A DNA stretch of 64,000 nucleotides, taken from positions 82,396-146,395 of the forward strand of contig JADIIX010000054.1 of assembly GCA_027604505.1 (NCBI GenBank). Reading direction: 5' to 3'. Both the position numbers and the translations under genes were made by a program. This DNA comes from Gonapodya sp. JEL0774 (taxonomy: Eukaryota; Monoblepharomycota; Monoblepharidomycetes; Monoblepharidales; Gonapodyaceae). Position 1 is the first letter of the stretch. The number at the start of each line of letters is the position of its first letter. Below, piece after piece: positions 12,212 to 23,800 of this stretch. The notes beneath the pieces are model-generated. The model saw only the letters and a list, made by a program, of their open reading frames with translations, had not been told where the DNA came from and made no database searches.

Positions 12212-13370
12212 TCACAGTTCTGGTGAAACATCTCGGTACCGACCGACAGACATAACGTCCTTGAGGGGGACGTTAGCAAAGAGATATTGCTCGTCCTAGC
12301 CCAGGAAAACAGGTGAGTTGCACCGTCGTCAAGTCTGAAAATGGTCGATAAAAGCACTTACTTTGGCTCGAACACCATCAGTGAATGGCGTTGGTGGGCA
12401 GAACTTCGCACTATTAATTGCGGATCGGATCGCGATTCGTGTTAGGTCATCAATGTCTGACTGATGTGCTCGGTACGTGGATAGCCTTGCAAATCGTCGA
12501 AGGCAGTCCACTCATCACCGTAAACACATACACTGCTCTGTCATAACAGAAGAACTCACAATGACACTGCACCATCGAGTGATTTCTACAACTGTCTTGC
12601 GAATAGTGTGTACCATTCGGAGTCGGTTCTGCGGTTAGTCATTGATCAGAATCGCACTAAATCCTGATGCCGCTTAGCACTTACATGCAGTCCATCGGGT
12701 CTTCGGCAACAAGGGGATCCAAGACGCTCACCTTCTCCGAATCTTGTTTTGGCGCTCCAAGTCCCAATGATTCGACCCATTTCGCTGGCCCCCTCTTGGT
12801 GCGCTCCCAAGTGTCAAACCCTTTGGCGCCAGTTGAGAATTCTTCACCGTGGTTGAAAATAGTTCCACTCACCTTGGCTTCTTTTTCGCACCCAACCGGG
12901 ACGCCGAGCAAACCCGTTCCTTCGTTTGGGTGAGTACCCGTCTTGCTCGAAATAGTTGACCTCGGGGCTGTTGTACGCGGGTTGGGACCTCAGAGACCTC
13001 CACCAGACAGTGTAGTCCGATGGTGCTTCCCCTATGTCGTACGTCCACTCCTTTCATTTCAGAGGCGGGACCAAATGAGAGGTTGGGTGGTGTTCGACGA
13101 ACATATCCACTTACATGGCCGTCAAACTCCGGTGGTGTGTGCGGATCGGCACCATTACAGACAAGAAAGCGTGCGCGGGTTTCGTTACGGATGGATTTCT
13201 AGGGTGCAAGTTCAGGTTCGAGTGGGCGGCAAGCTTCGCATCCATCCATGGCACGGAAGAGGATCAATCACTCACATGGACAGCCTCTGTACTTTCTCAA
13301 TCGAGAAATGCGGCGCCGCGGCGCCGTGGCTTCGTTTCCATTGGATGTGGTTATGACTTGTGTGGTTTTG
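12212..13370 (-). CDS. Unrecognised spliced gene (tentative model)
   Basis: Several consecutive minus-strand blocks have clean splice sites and protein-like composition: HFSIEKVQRLSM, then KSIRNETRARFLVCNGADPH, EWTYDIGEAPSDYTVWWRSL with RSQPAYNSPEVNYFEQDG, FDTWERTKRGPAKWVESLG, NRLRMVHTIRKTVVEITRW, a block containing CLRRFARLSTYRAHQSDID, and a last exon DEQYLFANVPLKDVM...VSPEL ending at TGA (12212). Good donors (GTAAGTG, GTGAGTT) and a CTAAC branch point before one acceptor support splicing. The start codon was not found with confidence. The WxxWxRSxRxxP segment faintly recalls complex I assembly factor NDUFAF2, but the rest does not, so no function is claimed. Confidence 0.45.
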
Positions 13371-13504
13371 GTCCAAACCAAGCAAACGGCCAATATAGTA
13401 CACCCCGTGTATAAAACGATATATATATGTACGGAATGTTTTCACTTCAATTTATGAAATAGTTCATGCTCGTAACACTCAGAGTACAAGTTTAAGTGTT
13501 GTAT

Positions 13505-14064
13505 CTAAATGTTATCCACCTCCGCAAGGATTGCGTCTCGGAGCTCATTCTCTTCGTCATCCGCGACTTGTTGTTTCGAGGGAGGTACAATACTCTTGTT
13601 GATGAACGCCATGACATCGGGTTTGCTTGCTGCAACCCTCTCGTACATCTTGAGGTACTATTGGATGCGGAAATATTTGGAGGGACGTTATTATTGCTGG
13701 AACGGTCGAATCAAAGAACACAACTTAACACTCACAGTTTCCCAGCGTGTGAAGATGGTGTTGTCCTTTGCAACGTCAAGCCCTTTACCTTCAAGTTTGC
13801 GCATCACCTGTTCTCACATATTCAGCCTAAGATGGACAAGTAGGACGTAAGGTATAAAGGATTCACGCTGTGCACATATGTGACGAACTCACAAAAAGTG
13901 TTGCCGTCGCCATGAATGCTGGAGTGGCAGTGTTAACGGAGCCAGCTGGCTCGCCACGAATTGGAAATCTCCAACGTGTAGAAAATATAAACATGGAGAC
14001 TGAAGAATGAACACGCTAGTCCGACGTCATCGGGACCCCTGCCGCTTGTCCATTGACTCGCCAT
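13505..14064 (-). CDS. Small unrecognised protein of about 100 residues (tentative model)
   Basis: Minus-strand exons join to MASQWTSGRGPDD / FPIRGEPAGSVNTATPAF / MATATLF / VMRKLEGKGLDVAKDNT with IFTRWET, then LKMYERVAASKPDVMAFINK and EENELRDAILAEVDNI before a stop at 13505. Internal donors GTGAGTTC and GTGAGTG match consensus. The first join (donor GTCGGA) is weak, so the N-terminus is uncertain. The composition looks like a real folded, charged small protein with an acidic C-terminal helix. I do not recognise the family. It sits between the two AAAGTC clusters, head-to-tail with the gene ending at 12212. Confidence 0.45.
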
Positions 14065-14269
14065 GAGTGAGCAACGTGAGCTTGCACAGAACTAGCCTCT
14101 ACACCAGGCACGACGGGGCAAGAACGCTGTACCACATCACTCTCAGCAAGTCTCGCAGCACCCAAGAATGCTTTTGTCATTTCATCCCACTCCGTCCCAG
14201 AACGACACATCACAAGTCCGCCCGACCAAAAGCTGCAACACGCGGGGCCCGCCGCCTCCTTAATAACTG

Positions 14270-14400
14270 GAATTTGAAGTCTCTTTAAAGTACATAAAGT
14301 CGCTAAATGTATTTAATTCCCAAAATTCCTGGGTGGGGGACTTTAAAGTGTGGCCAAAGTCTGGAAAGTTTCCTGCTGGTTTGCAGACGGATAGGCAAGT
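14270..14400. repeat. Cluster of AAAGT motifs (right cluster)
   Basis: GAAGTCTCTTTAAAGTAC, ATAAAGTCGC, GGGGACTTTAAAGTGTGG, CCAAAGTC and GGAAAGTT lie within about 130 bp. The ACTTTAAAG core is the one repeated at 11,822-12,125. The two clusters flank about 2.2 kb containing two minus-strand genes. Confidence 0.45.
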
Positions 14401-14626
14401 TCCACGCCCAAATGAATAATTTTGCAACTCCCTTTAGAGAACCGGCGGTAACATGCTCCGCACTTTGTTGCAAAACCAAAAGTACATGTTATACATGGCA
14501 TGTCGGAGTCACTACTTTACCCTGCGATCATGCCCCCACACGGCAGTCATCAGGCTTAGAAGACGGAGTTCGGCCCGCATTTCCTCAAAAGGTCCCCGGA
14601 GTCCCCGAAACAGCTAGACATAGGAA

Positions 14627-16323
14627 ATGGATTTATTCTCAAAAAATCATCTCGCAACTTCACTGCCTCCATTCCCGGCGAGCCAGCCCTCCGATTTACC
14701 CCTGATTCCAAGCGTGGATCCATGCCCGTTTGATCCAGCCGTGCATCTTGACATTGTCCCGCCCGAGTACGTGGTGGACCTGCATTTCAAGAAATGGAGG
14801 CTCGATGAGTTGCCAGAGGATCCAAAATTGTGGCCTGGACTGGCGTTCACGGCTCCATTCAAGCTTTTGAGCGATGCCGGCGTGAACACCATCCGGTGAG
14901 TTTATGCATGATTCGATTGCCCAGCGGCTTGATCTTTCCTGAGGGTAAGTACATAATTAAAATTATTGCGCTGAGGTATTTCTAGAGAGATCCTCCATCG
15001 ATCCCGTGTTGCCGCTCCCCGAGTCGCTTGCAAAGATGAAATGATTCCAGAAAGCTATGTGAGCCAACTATCACACGATGCAAGTAACCCTTGCGGTATT
15101 CTCATCTTGTCTTTGTGGCTTTCTTAAGCGTGGCTTGGCCTACGTGTCTCCTTTCATTCGCGACTTCAACCGCAACCCTGTTGTTCTCGACTTTCTCTCC
15201 AAATTCGCTCTGGACCCAGGTAAACTAAAGAAGCAATATTCCGATCCGATGTATTGCTTTGAGCCTTTATGAGGACTCTTGCATGAAATCCCTTCATCAC
15301 CAAAAGTGGTCCCCGACTCACTCCCTCTGAACTATTCCCACACGAACGTGGGGAAAATAGGGCCCGCCAAGGTGAAGCTGATTCACCTTCATTTTTAGTT
15401 TTAGTTTTTGAAGGCTCACTTATCCTTGCACATACTACCATCTGCTTTAGAATGTGGTAGGCTGGCACTTCGACAGTGTCCAGTATGTTACCGTCGCGAT
15501 CCTCTCCGACAGCACTGGTATGCAAGGTGGCGCACTACGCGTTCTCGCCAAACCCATTGAGGATGCTACGTCGCTTATTCTCGCCGAAAAGGCAGGGACG
15601 CGTCCCCCACTAGGCGAACAGGACGGGGTTCTGGAGGTGGAGTATCCAGGGAAAGGATGGTGTATTTTGATGCAAGGAGGATTGTTTTGGCATCAAGTGA
15701 CGCCGGTGCTTTCGGTAGGTACTGAGACGATCCAACAGACTGTGATTTGGGTACAATCTGACAAACGGCACACAATCGGCATCACTTCATCAAGGCCCCT
15801 GAACCACGCATTACATGCGTGAACAGCTACCAGTCTCGTCGCATTTTCTCGGGCAAAACGGCGTTCGACGGCCGGGACGATTTCACACGTTACCAATACT
15901 TTGGAGCCATCGATGAGCCGGATGTTGCTCGTGAGTTATGTGGTCTGAGCTTCTTCAAAGACTCCATGAAAATGCTCTGATTTATTTGCTTCCGAACCTT
16001 TTCGACCGAAGCTCTCGAGTACGCGATTCACAAGTCGTGGAGGGTGCAAAACATTCTTGGAATGTTATCGGACGGAACCGTGCCATTTTCACAGGACAAG
16101 ACTAATGTAATTTGTACTTCTGTCACTTGTCTCTTCTCTTGCTCAACGGTATGGTCTTGTCCAACAACAGGTTCTCTCCGTATTGGACCGCGCGATTGCC
16201 GAACTGCAGCAGTGCCGCGACAGCCTCGAGACGGTGGTACCGTATACCCAAGTCGTAGACAAGGCAAGCCAGGCAAAATACGATTACACGGCGGCCTTAC
16301 GGGCCAAGGGTGTGAGGCTCTAA
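14627..16323 (+). CDS. Fe(II)/2-oxoglutarate-dependent oxygenase superfamily protein
   Basis: Eight exons (14627-14895, 14986-15058, 15129-15219, 15274-15371, 15451-15714, 15795-15930, 16012-16106, 16171-16323) sum to 1,179 nt, a 392-residue protein with every junction in frame. Motifs in order: NVVGWHFDSVQYVTVAIL carries the H-x-D iron ligands; GGLFWHQVTPVLS offers a distal histidine; PEPRITCVNSYQSR supplies a candidate 2-oxoglutarate-binding Arg. The core between them (STGMQGGALRVLA) is typical of the double-stranded beta-helix fold. The N-terminal third (VDPCPFDPAVHLDIVPPEY) and the C-terminal helix (LDRAIAELQQCRDSL) are not recognised. It could hydroxylate a protein or small molecule; the substrate cannot be inferred. 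No organelle signal seen. Confidence 0.7.
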
Positions 16324-16544
16324 ACTTGTGCAGCAGTTGGTGAGATCGGACCTGCATTCAAGGCAGTGTTGGTGCTGTTCGCTAAAGTGCATGTGGTGCT
16401 ATCTACGATTTACTGTCTTGCAGTAGATGCCCAATGTCCTCCTGTTGAAGGGTAGAAGTAAATGTAATAGATGTGTATTTGTCAGTATCAGACGTCGCGA
16501 ACGCGGCTGGCTCCTGGTCCCGAATATTATCAGACACATAATGA

Positions 16545-17635
16545 AGTTAGACACTTCATAAGAATCGCCGTCGAATTGTTAAAGCTGCAAACGTTGAACA
16601 ACGTACAATGAATGTTGGCAGCTGCACCTTGCACACTCCAATATCAACCCCCACCGAGTCTGAATTTTCAGGCCGCTTCAATTCGATGACTCCCTGCACG
16701 TCGATAACATCGCAAGATAACCGTCAGGCAGAGTGACCTACACGTCCCGCCAAGACGTTAGGAGTCGAAGGGGCCGGGATGCTGCGAGTTGCAACTCCGA
16801 CAGACGCCTCAACACGAGAGCGATGGTTTCCCTTTCATGCACCCCATGGGGGGGATGGGTACGAATCATTCTGTAGCTCGAGTGAATGGAAGTCGGGTCT
16901 TTGGGGGAAATCTCAAGGGCGCTTCGACGCGTGTCTTTGTCAAGAGATTGATATCTTAGATGTCTTCTTTTGGACCTTGCCTGGGAATTCTTTTCATTAC
17001 GAACTTAAATCAATAAAGCTTCTGTTACGCCCTAAGAGCCTGCAGGGCTCTCAGTTAACCAAAGTGGAGGGTGGATGTGGATGAATTGGTGAATGATTCA
17101 ATTGCATGCATTGCGGGAGACGGAACTCAACAACAGTCGCGAAATGTCGATTCGCCCTCAGAAAAGTCAAGTGAGAGCGCAAGGTGCCCTACCAAGGTTT
17201 CCGACTCTGCATTGAACGTTCGGTAGCGACAAGCAAGGACATTCGATTGGCAGTTCCGGTTACTACAAGGGAGCTTGCTCCTTTTTTTTTTTGATTATTA
17301 CAGCCACCTACTTGAGGAGAATACAATGATTGCATTGGAGTAAAGCAGTTTATTTGTGGTGTTGCAAGCTCCAAACTTTTGTAGTATAAGCATCGCTTTC
17401 CAGTGTTTGCCGGAACATTCAACCCTCCTTCGTCCTCCTCAATGGCTCCGCCAACTTGAGAAGCCATCGACGTGCAGGGAGTCATCGAATTGAAGCGGCC
17501 TGAGAATTCGGACTCCGGTGGAGGTTTTTATGGGAGTGTGCAAGGTGCCACGCTAAAATTCATTGGACCCATTTCACGCTTGAAATTATTAACAATCAGC
17601 GGTAATTCTTTCGACGAGTCTGACTTCAAATGTAC
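16545..17635. mobile_element. Non-autonomous DNA-transposon-like element with long terminal inverted repeats
   Basis: The left arm (about 16545-16725) reads inward CAATGAATGTTGGCAGC, GCACCTTGCACACTCC, AGGCCGCTTCAATTCGATGA and CTCCCTGCACGTCGAT. The reverse complement of about 17460-17635 gives the same series: CAATGAATTTTAG, GCACCTTGCACACTCC, AGGCCGCTTCAATTCGATGA, CTCCCTGCACGTCGAT. Weaker matching continues outward (TGAAGTTAGAC against TGAAGTCAGAC, and AGAAT, CCG and TTGTTAA in order), so each arm is about 150-180 bp. The interior (about 730 bp) has no transposase. Its plus frame 16779-17084 shifts frame relative to the other copy, so it is probably not coding. A related copy lies at 56,555-57,330. 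Target-site duplications could not be fixed by eye. Confidence 0.7.
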
Positions 17636-18055
17636 GTCGCTGTCCACTCCACCTTCTGCTTTGTTCTGCTTACAAAATTTATTCACAGCAGCTGTGGATT
17701 TGGAGGGGGTCGTTGCCATTGGACACTGGTTACAATTACTACTCATTAATATACCTTCATGTATAAAGAGTGTGATGCAGATCTGTGACAACGGGTCCTC
17801 ATGGCGTCAGAGTGTTGTGAGAGACCCACAGCCCGAACCTACTATATCTCGTGAAGGAAAATCCCCGGTCTTCCTTGCGCTCATGCGCACTTGAATGCCC
17901 CATTGGTATTATAATGAGACTGATGGAATACTTATTTTACATCAGTTTTGGTGCATGTGATGAAAATCGTTGGCTTTGGTCGATGGAAGTAAAAAATGCT
18001 GCTTCGATCATTTCAATCATTTCAATCCCAAAACCAAGCAACCGCTTGTCCCGCA
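17636..18055. other. Upstream region of RRB1, no gene seen
   Basis: AT-rich gap between the inverted-repeat element and the RRB1 start codon. It presumably contains the RRB1 promoter and leader. The frame open from 17996 would add 20 residues to RRB1, but they are not family-like. No other gene seen. Confidence 0.35.
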
Positions 18056-20180
18056 ATGTCGAATAAGCGATCAGCAGAATCAGCAAACTCGACTGGCGAT
18101 GCTTCTTCGGGCCTGCCATCATCTCAAAAACGACCGCACCTTCAGTCAAAATCGGCAACGAACCCCGCAACAACTCCCGAAAACGGCGATGACTTGGAGT
18201 TCGAAGATCCCTGGGAGGACGAAGTGGAGTCTGATGGCGAGCTAGGAGAGGTCGTTGTGGCTGAAGATTCGAGTGACGAGGATGATGATGGTGACGGCGG
18301 TGGTGAAGACGTGGACGAAGTAGCCGAAGGTGACGCGATGGCTGTTGACGGAGACGTAGACAGCAAAGATACCAAGGGTAAATCTAAAAAGCAATCAAAA
18401 AAATCGACAAAGAATGGCGTGACCGTTTTGGACAATGACGATGAAGACGACGGTTTGGAAGAGAGAGTCTACTTACCCGGTCAAGCTCTGGAGCCCGACG
18501 AAGTCCTGGTAGTGGATAATTCAGCATATGAGATGCTACATTCAATGGGCGTCGAGTGGCCTTGCTTGAGTTTTGATGTCTTGAAGGATGGACTTGGGCA
18601 GGACAGAAGAAAGGTGCGTTTGCAAATGCGCTTTGGAGAGAGCTATGGAGGGCAAACTTGGAGCAAAACTATAAATAGTCGCTTGGAAGGAATGAACTCG
18701 AGTTTCAACTGTGAGCTATTTCACTTTCTGAGGACAGTGATGTGATTCGAATGAGCACGGGACTTGATTTAATTGAACTGGAAGCAACAAATATCAGGGT
18801 ATTCTTGAACACTCATAGCTCCAATTTCCTCATACAAACGTCATACTTTCAGTTCCCCATGACTGCTTTCCTTGCAGCTGGTTCCCAAGCTGACATTGCC
18901 GCAGCCAACCGCCTTTACATCCTCAAACTCTCCCACCTCCAACGCACAAAACACGACGACCCCATTGACGACAGTGCGTCTGATGCCTCAGACGACTCTG
19001 CACTTGACGAGGACCCAGTTCTGGAACACCGCGCAATCCCTCACCCTGCCGGTGGTGTGAATCGCGTCCGAATCGCGCCGGACGAACATGTGATAGCTAC
19101 CTGGGCCGACTCAGGGGTAGTGTGTGTGTGGGATGTCGCGGATCAAGTGACGGTGCTGGAACGGCCAGGCGTCTTGGTAGGTGGGATCGAGGCGAGGGCA
19201 GCCAGGGATGTGAAACCCGTGTACTCTGTGAAACAACATAAAGGGGTCGAAGGATTTGCCATGGATTGGAGTAGAGTAGCGAAAGGAAAGTGAGTAACGA
19301 TTGAGACTTGAGAAGGATCGTTTTGAACAAATGTGACTCATTCCGCGGCATGCAATTTTCTTTGCTCCTCCACGACCATGAATCTCAAACTGGTGATAGA
19401 CTCCTGACGGGTGATACCGCCTCTCACATCTACCTTACGTCTCGCACGCCCACCTCATACGCGACATCTGCGACGCCATTTGCCGGACACACTTCCTCCG
19501 TTGAAGATCTTCAATGGTCGCCCACTGAGGCGACCGTTTTTGCATCCTGCTCGGCGGACAAAACGATCAGGGTTTGGGACACTCGCGCGACAAAGAAGCC
19601 CCAAGTCACCGTGAAGGATGCTCACACGCAGGATGTGAATGTGATCAGTTGGAGCAAGACCGTGGACTACCTTCTTGCAAGTGGTGGAGACGAGGGAGGT
19701 ATCGCGGTGTGGGACTTGCGCGCCGTAGCGGCTTCCGCATCCTCTTCTCCTCCCAAACGCCCAGACCCTGCTGCGCTGTTCACTTGGCATCGTGGCCCCA
19801 TCACATCGATCGAATGGCACCCTACGGAGTCTTCTGTGTTGGTGGCATCTGGTGCCGATGATCAGTGTACGGTGTGGGATCTGAGCGTGGAGAGGGATCC
19901 GGAGGAGGAGAGAGAGGTGATGGGCAGGACAGGGAAGGAGGCATTGGGGGGTGTGGAAGTGCCTCCCCAATTGATGTTTGTGCATCAGGTATGATTGAGA
20001 TCGCATCCGTGAAGGGCCGTCTTTCCAATCCATCGTTTCTGATGAGTTCGCAACGTTGACCGTTTGGGATTCCAGGGACAGTCAAACGTTAAAGAAATTC
20101 ACTGGCACCCACAACTTCCCGGTGTGCTTGTGAGCACGGCATTTGATGGGTTCAACATATTCAAGACTATCAACACATAG
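18056..20180 (+). CDS. RRB1: Ribosome assembly WD40 protein RRB1/GRWD1
   Basis: Four exons (18056-18613, 18853-19289, 19400-19988, 20076-20180) total 1,689 nt, a 562-residue protein. The N-terminus MSNKRSAES leads to long acidic tracts and then [20 protein letters not shown] and [19 protein letters not shown], the family's diagnostic pre-propeller segment. [13 protein letters not shown] after intron 1 matches the position of the yeast and human blades. WD repeats follow: [35 protein letters not shown] with [31 protein letters not shown], and [20 protein letters not shown] with DQCTVWD. It ends [19 protein letters not shown]. The family chaperones ribosomal protein L3 for 60S assembly in nucleus and nucleolus. 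MSNKRS is the preferred start because upstream residues are not family-like. Confidence 0.93.
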
Positions 20181-20831
20181 AAACTCCATCTCGACGCTCC
20201 TAAATCGTTGTAACTGCGGGGACATCACATGGCGCTTTCGTCGAACAGTGGAGATACTTTAGGGGTTTGATGTGGAGTATGTAAGGAGTGTTCAATCTGT
20301 ATTTGTTAGCGAGAGAGGTCGGAAGTGATGGCATCTGAAATGTAAACGAACTATGCACGAATGTTGCGGACACATTCCCATTCAATCAAGTTCGTTGGTT
20401 TGAACACAACAATTTTAATAGTATTACAATCAATTTTAATAGTATTACATCAAGGGGAACTCCGAAATTCACTTAGTTCTGTCTGTCATAAACGCTCACA
20501 AGATTTCGAAGTAAAACTAGGAAACAAAACAGACCGAAGGGAGAGAAGAGGAACAAACAGGAAGACCAGGGTTGGTGGGGGGAGATAAACATTGGGTAAC
20601 CAACTGTATACTGATCCGTCTCGCTCAAATGACCATATCCAGTCTCTAAACTTGCTGCTTATTTGTTGGTACAACACCCCGAGGGCGGCGTAAACACAAA
20701 TTGCCGGGATATCGTTTAGGGGTCGCTTCCATACTTTGGATTGCGCGCTTGTAGTTTTTCAGACGAGATTGGATCCATTCACATGACTCCAAAGGGTTCC
20801 TTCCATATGCATCTCACACGGCCTATCTCTA
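20181..20831. other. Convergent 3' intergenic region
   Basis: Lies between the RRB1 stop and the F-box/LRR stop. It holds two 3'UTRs. A 20-odd bp direct repeat (CAATTTTAATAGTATTACA, twice, near 20408 and 20431) is visible. No gene. Confidence 0.4.
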
Positions 20832-23800
20832 CTATTGTTCCCAAACTTTGCTCCCACCTTTGGACACGATCTTCCATCCGTCCCAGTACAATCCCTCCAC
20901 GAATTCCGTGTTTTTGTCCCTAAACTCTCCCACGAGCACGTCGGCTTTTCCGCGCTCCAGTCCAATGACATCACATCTGCCCTTCTGCCTCGTTGCCATT
21001 CTCATCACCTCTTGCACGTCCAAGCTCCTGCAACCCTCCACATTGAGTACGTCAAGCGAAATGCAGAGCTTAGATATGATCTCCAATGACGACACGTTTG
21101 TCCGGGAAAGGTCAAGAGCGCGGAGACGGGGACCACAACCCAAGATCAGTGCTTCGATTCCGCGGTCGGTAAAACGCGGATGGTGTGGAGAGGAAAGGGG
21201 TTGTTGAACGGTGCGACCAAGGGACACGGCGATGAGGTTGGGGCACGATCGGCCGATCTCCAGGAGTACCTGTTACACGCAAACAGGAAAAGTTCTTGCA
21301 AGTTCCAAGTACCGGGTAGTATCAATGAAAATGCTCACCTGATCATCCACTTCGGGGCAGTCGTGCAGTAAAATGTACTTCAATCCACCAGTAAGTGTAC
21401 CCGCACTCGCACCCAAACCCATCGTCGTGCCAGACTGCATCAAAACATTTGCGGGTAATGAGCTGATGCCAGCGACATTCGCGAGCTGATTGACCCCACT
21501 GCCCCAAGCAACGGCGCTCGCGAAAGTAGTTTGTAGGACTTTCTGGGGAACGCGTGAACCCGATAGGTCTAATGCTTCCAGTCGTGGGCAGTTTTGTGTC
21601 AGACGGGCGAGAGAGTGGTGTGGGACGCCGTGGGGAAGGTACCGAGAGGACAGTCGAAATCGCCGTAGAAGCTGACAGGTGCGGAAGAGGCTGGAAAAGC
21701 GCGAACTGTGAGTAAAGTTCTCGAATAATGGAAAACGAGAGTTGGTCCAGTTCCTACCGTGAAACTCACTGGTTCAAGCTTCTGTCCGCCAGTGATCGCA
21801 TGGGAACAAATTGTATAAAACCCACGTCACTGCCTCTTTGCATATCCATCTGCATCCCAGGCAAAGGATATGTCATTCCGCCCGCTGCAGCGTGCAGCCC
21901 CATCGACTGCCCGTACACATGATCGGTCCTGTCGGTGGCAACCAGTTCCACTACTTCGAGATCACGGCAACTGCTCGCCAAAATCTCCAATCCCTGATCA
22001 CCAATATCACAGTCCACAATTCGAAAGACTCGAATTTTGCGACAGTTCCTCACAAGCTGGATAAAGCCTTCGTCTGATATCGAGCCAGGCACTAAAGGTG
22101 GATACGGACCCTGTCCGCTGACCGTCGGAGGCGAAAGATCGATGGTAAACTCTTCTAAGTCCTTCGTATAGATTGATAAAGCATTCAGCACGCCATTGCC
22201 GATACGCGGGCATCGACGGAGAGTGAGCGAGCGGAGCTGCGCCAGTTGTTGGAAGATTGTCCCCATCGAGTTATCTAAAGCAAGTTGGGGAACGAACTGA
22301 CTATGTTAGCAGTGTCGAAAGCATTGTGCAGTGGCAGAACGACTCACCAGTAACTTCACCCTCTTCTATCTCCAATTTCTTTACTTTCCTGCACCACATT
22401 GCTACAACCGCGCACATTTTTTCGCCACAACCTGGCCCACGGAGCTTTAATGCCTCCATCGCCATCGGTGCTGCTCCATCAAACATTCTCAATAGGACGT
22501 ATGCGTCGATCAGTGGTGGACACCAAAGTGTAAGTTCCTTCAATCCGCTCATTCCCTGTCCAACAACCCGGGGGCCACCGCCCGCCATCCTCATAATGAG
22601 ATTAATACTTGCGAGGACTTGATCGCTCATTCCCCCAATGATTTCCAGTTGCTTCGTGAACACACACGGTGGAACCTGTTGGGCTTGTACACGGCGCTCC
22701 AACGCGTCAAGAACTCTCCGAGTGATTCGTTCACTCCCGAAAGACACTCTTCTCCAAAGCAGGGGTATGGCTGCAGATGAGAAAGATTTGTTAACAAGCG
22801 CGCAAGAGCGAAGATCGCTGGTGGTGTACTGGACGTATCGGAGGAATTTCCGAATGAGTCCCTGAGTCAATTGCGCAACAGCGGTTGAGGTAGTCTTCGC
22901 TGACCCTGTTTGCTTCCCAGATGGTGTTGCTGCTCGAGTACCGGCCTCTGTTGCGGCCTCAGAAGGCGGTGTCAACGGCAAAGTGTCCATCGATGGAGAA
23001 GGTACCGCTGTACTTTCAGTAGACATAAGTGAGGAGCCTTGGGGAGCCGTCTCCGCTGGACTTTCCAACTCTGCTCCATCCCCAGCAAACTTCCAAGGCA
23101 CCAAGGATGCAGTCCTCGCGTTAACCGCATCGTAAGCTCCACCCGTAACGCCAAGTGATCTCAGGCTTAACGCTTCCAACATCCTTGCTGCAGCATCTAC
23201 TGTTCTGTCCGATGAAGATTGAGCTGTGTAAGTACCCCGACCTGGACTGGACCGATTAGATTGCCCCACTTCCACAACAGAGCACTCTCCCGGTGACCTC
23301 GGTGATGGAAAAAACTCTTCCGCGTCGGTTACACTACTCAAGTCAAATCGTTGGGTGGTTGGGAGATCTGGAGACTTCCGTGAAGGACCACCTATTCCGA
23401 AACCCGGACCCTTCGGCATTATGCGAGGGCTGACTTCTGGTGGTGTCACATCGAGTGGCGACGCACCAGGGGAGTCTTCCCATTGACCGGACCTTGAGCG
23501 AGCGTGGAAAGACAGAGGTGTCGGCGAAGGGCGGCCGCTTGAAGGGGCATTTTGATATGAGAGCGTTCCATCTGATGGCCACCGTCCAGCGACAACAGCA
23601 GCGGCCATGCGAGCATCTAGCTCTAGATCTCTGCCTTGCGAAACTTGCTGTTGAAAGTGCCGGGAGTTGCCTTGCGGTGCCTGCGGTGACTGCAGCGCAC
23701 TGTTTGGTCGAGAAAAAATCGGGCCAACCGGATGCATGTAGAGTCCGTCTCCATGTGAGGGATCGTCCCAGGCAGGTCCTTGAGCAGAGACCGATGACGT

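Noticed and set aside
16779-17084. 101-codon ORF in the inverted-repeat element as a transposon protein
   Set aside because: The second copy (56740-57105) aligns only with changes of frame and non-codon-like substitutions, so it is most likely not coding.
17270-17310. Poly-T run as a retroelement tail
   Set aside because: It is internal to an element with inverted, not LINE/SINE-like, ends and short (about 12 T).
18614-18745. Continuation of the RRB1 frame past the first exon ([13 protein letters not shown]...)
   Set aside because: Removing 18614-18852 joins DRRK to [12 protein letters not shown] exactly as in the family and keeps total length divisible by three; the continuation is intronic.
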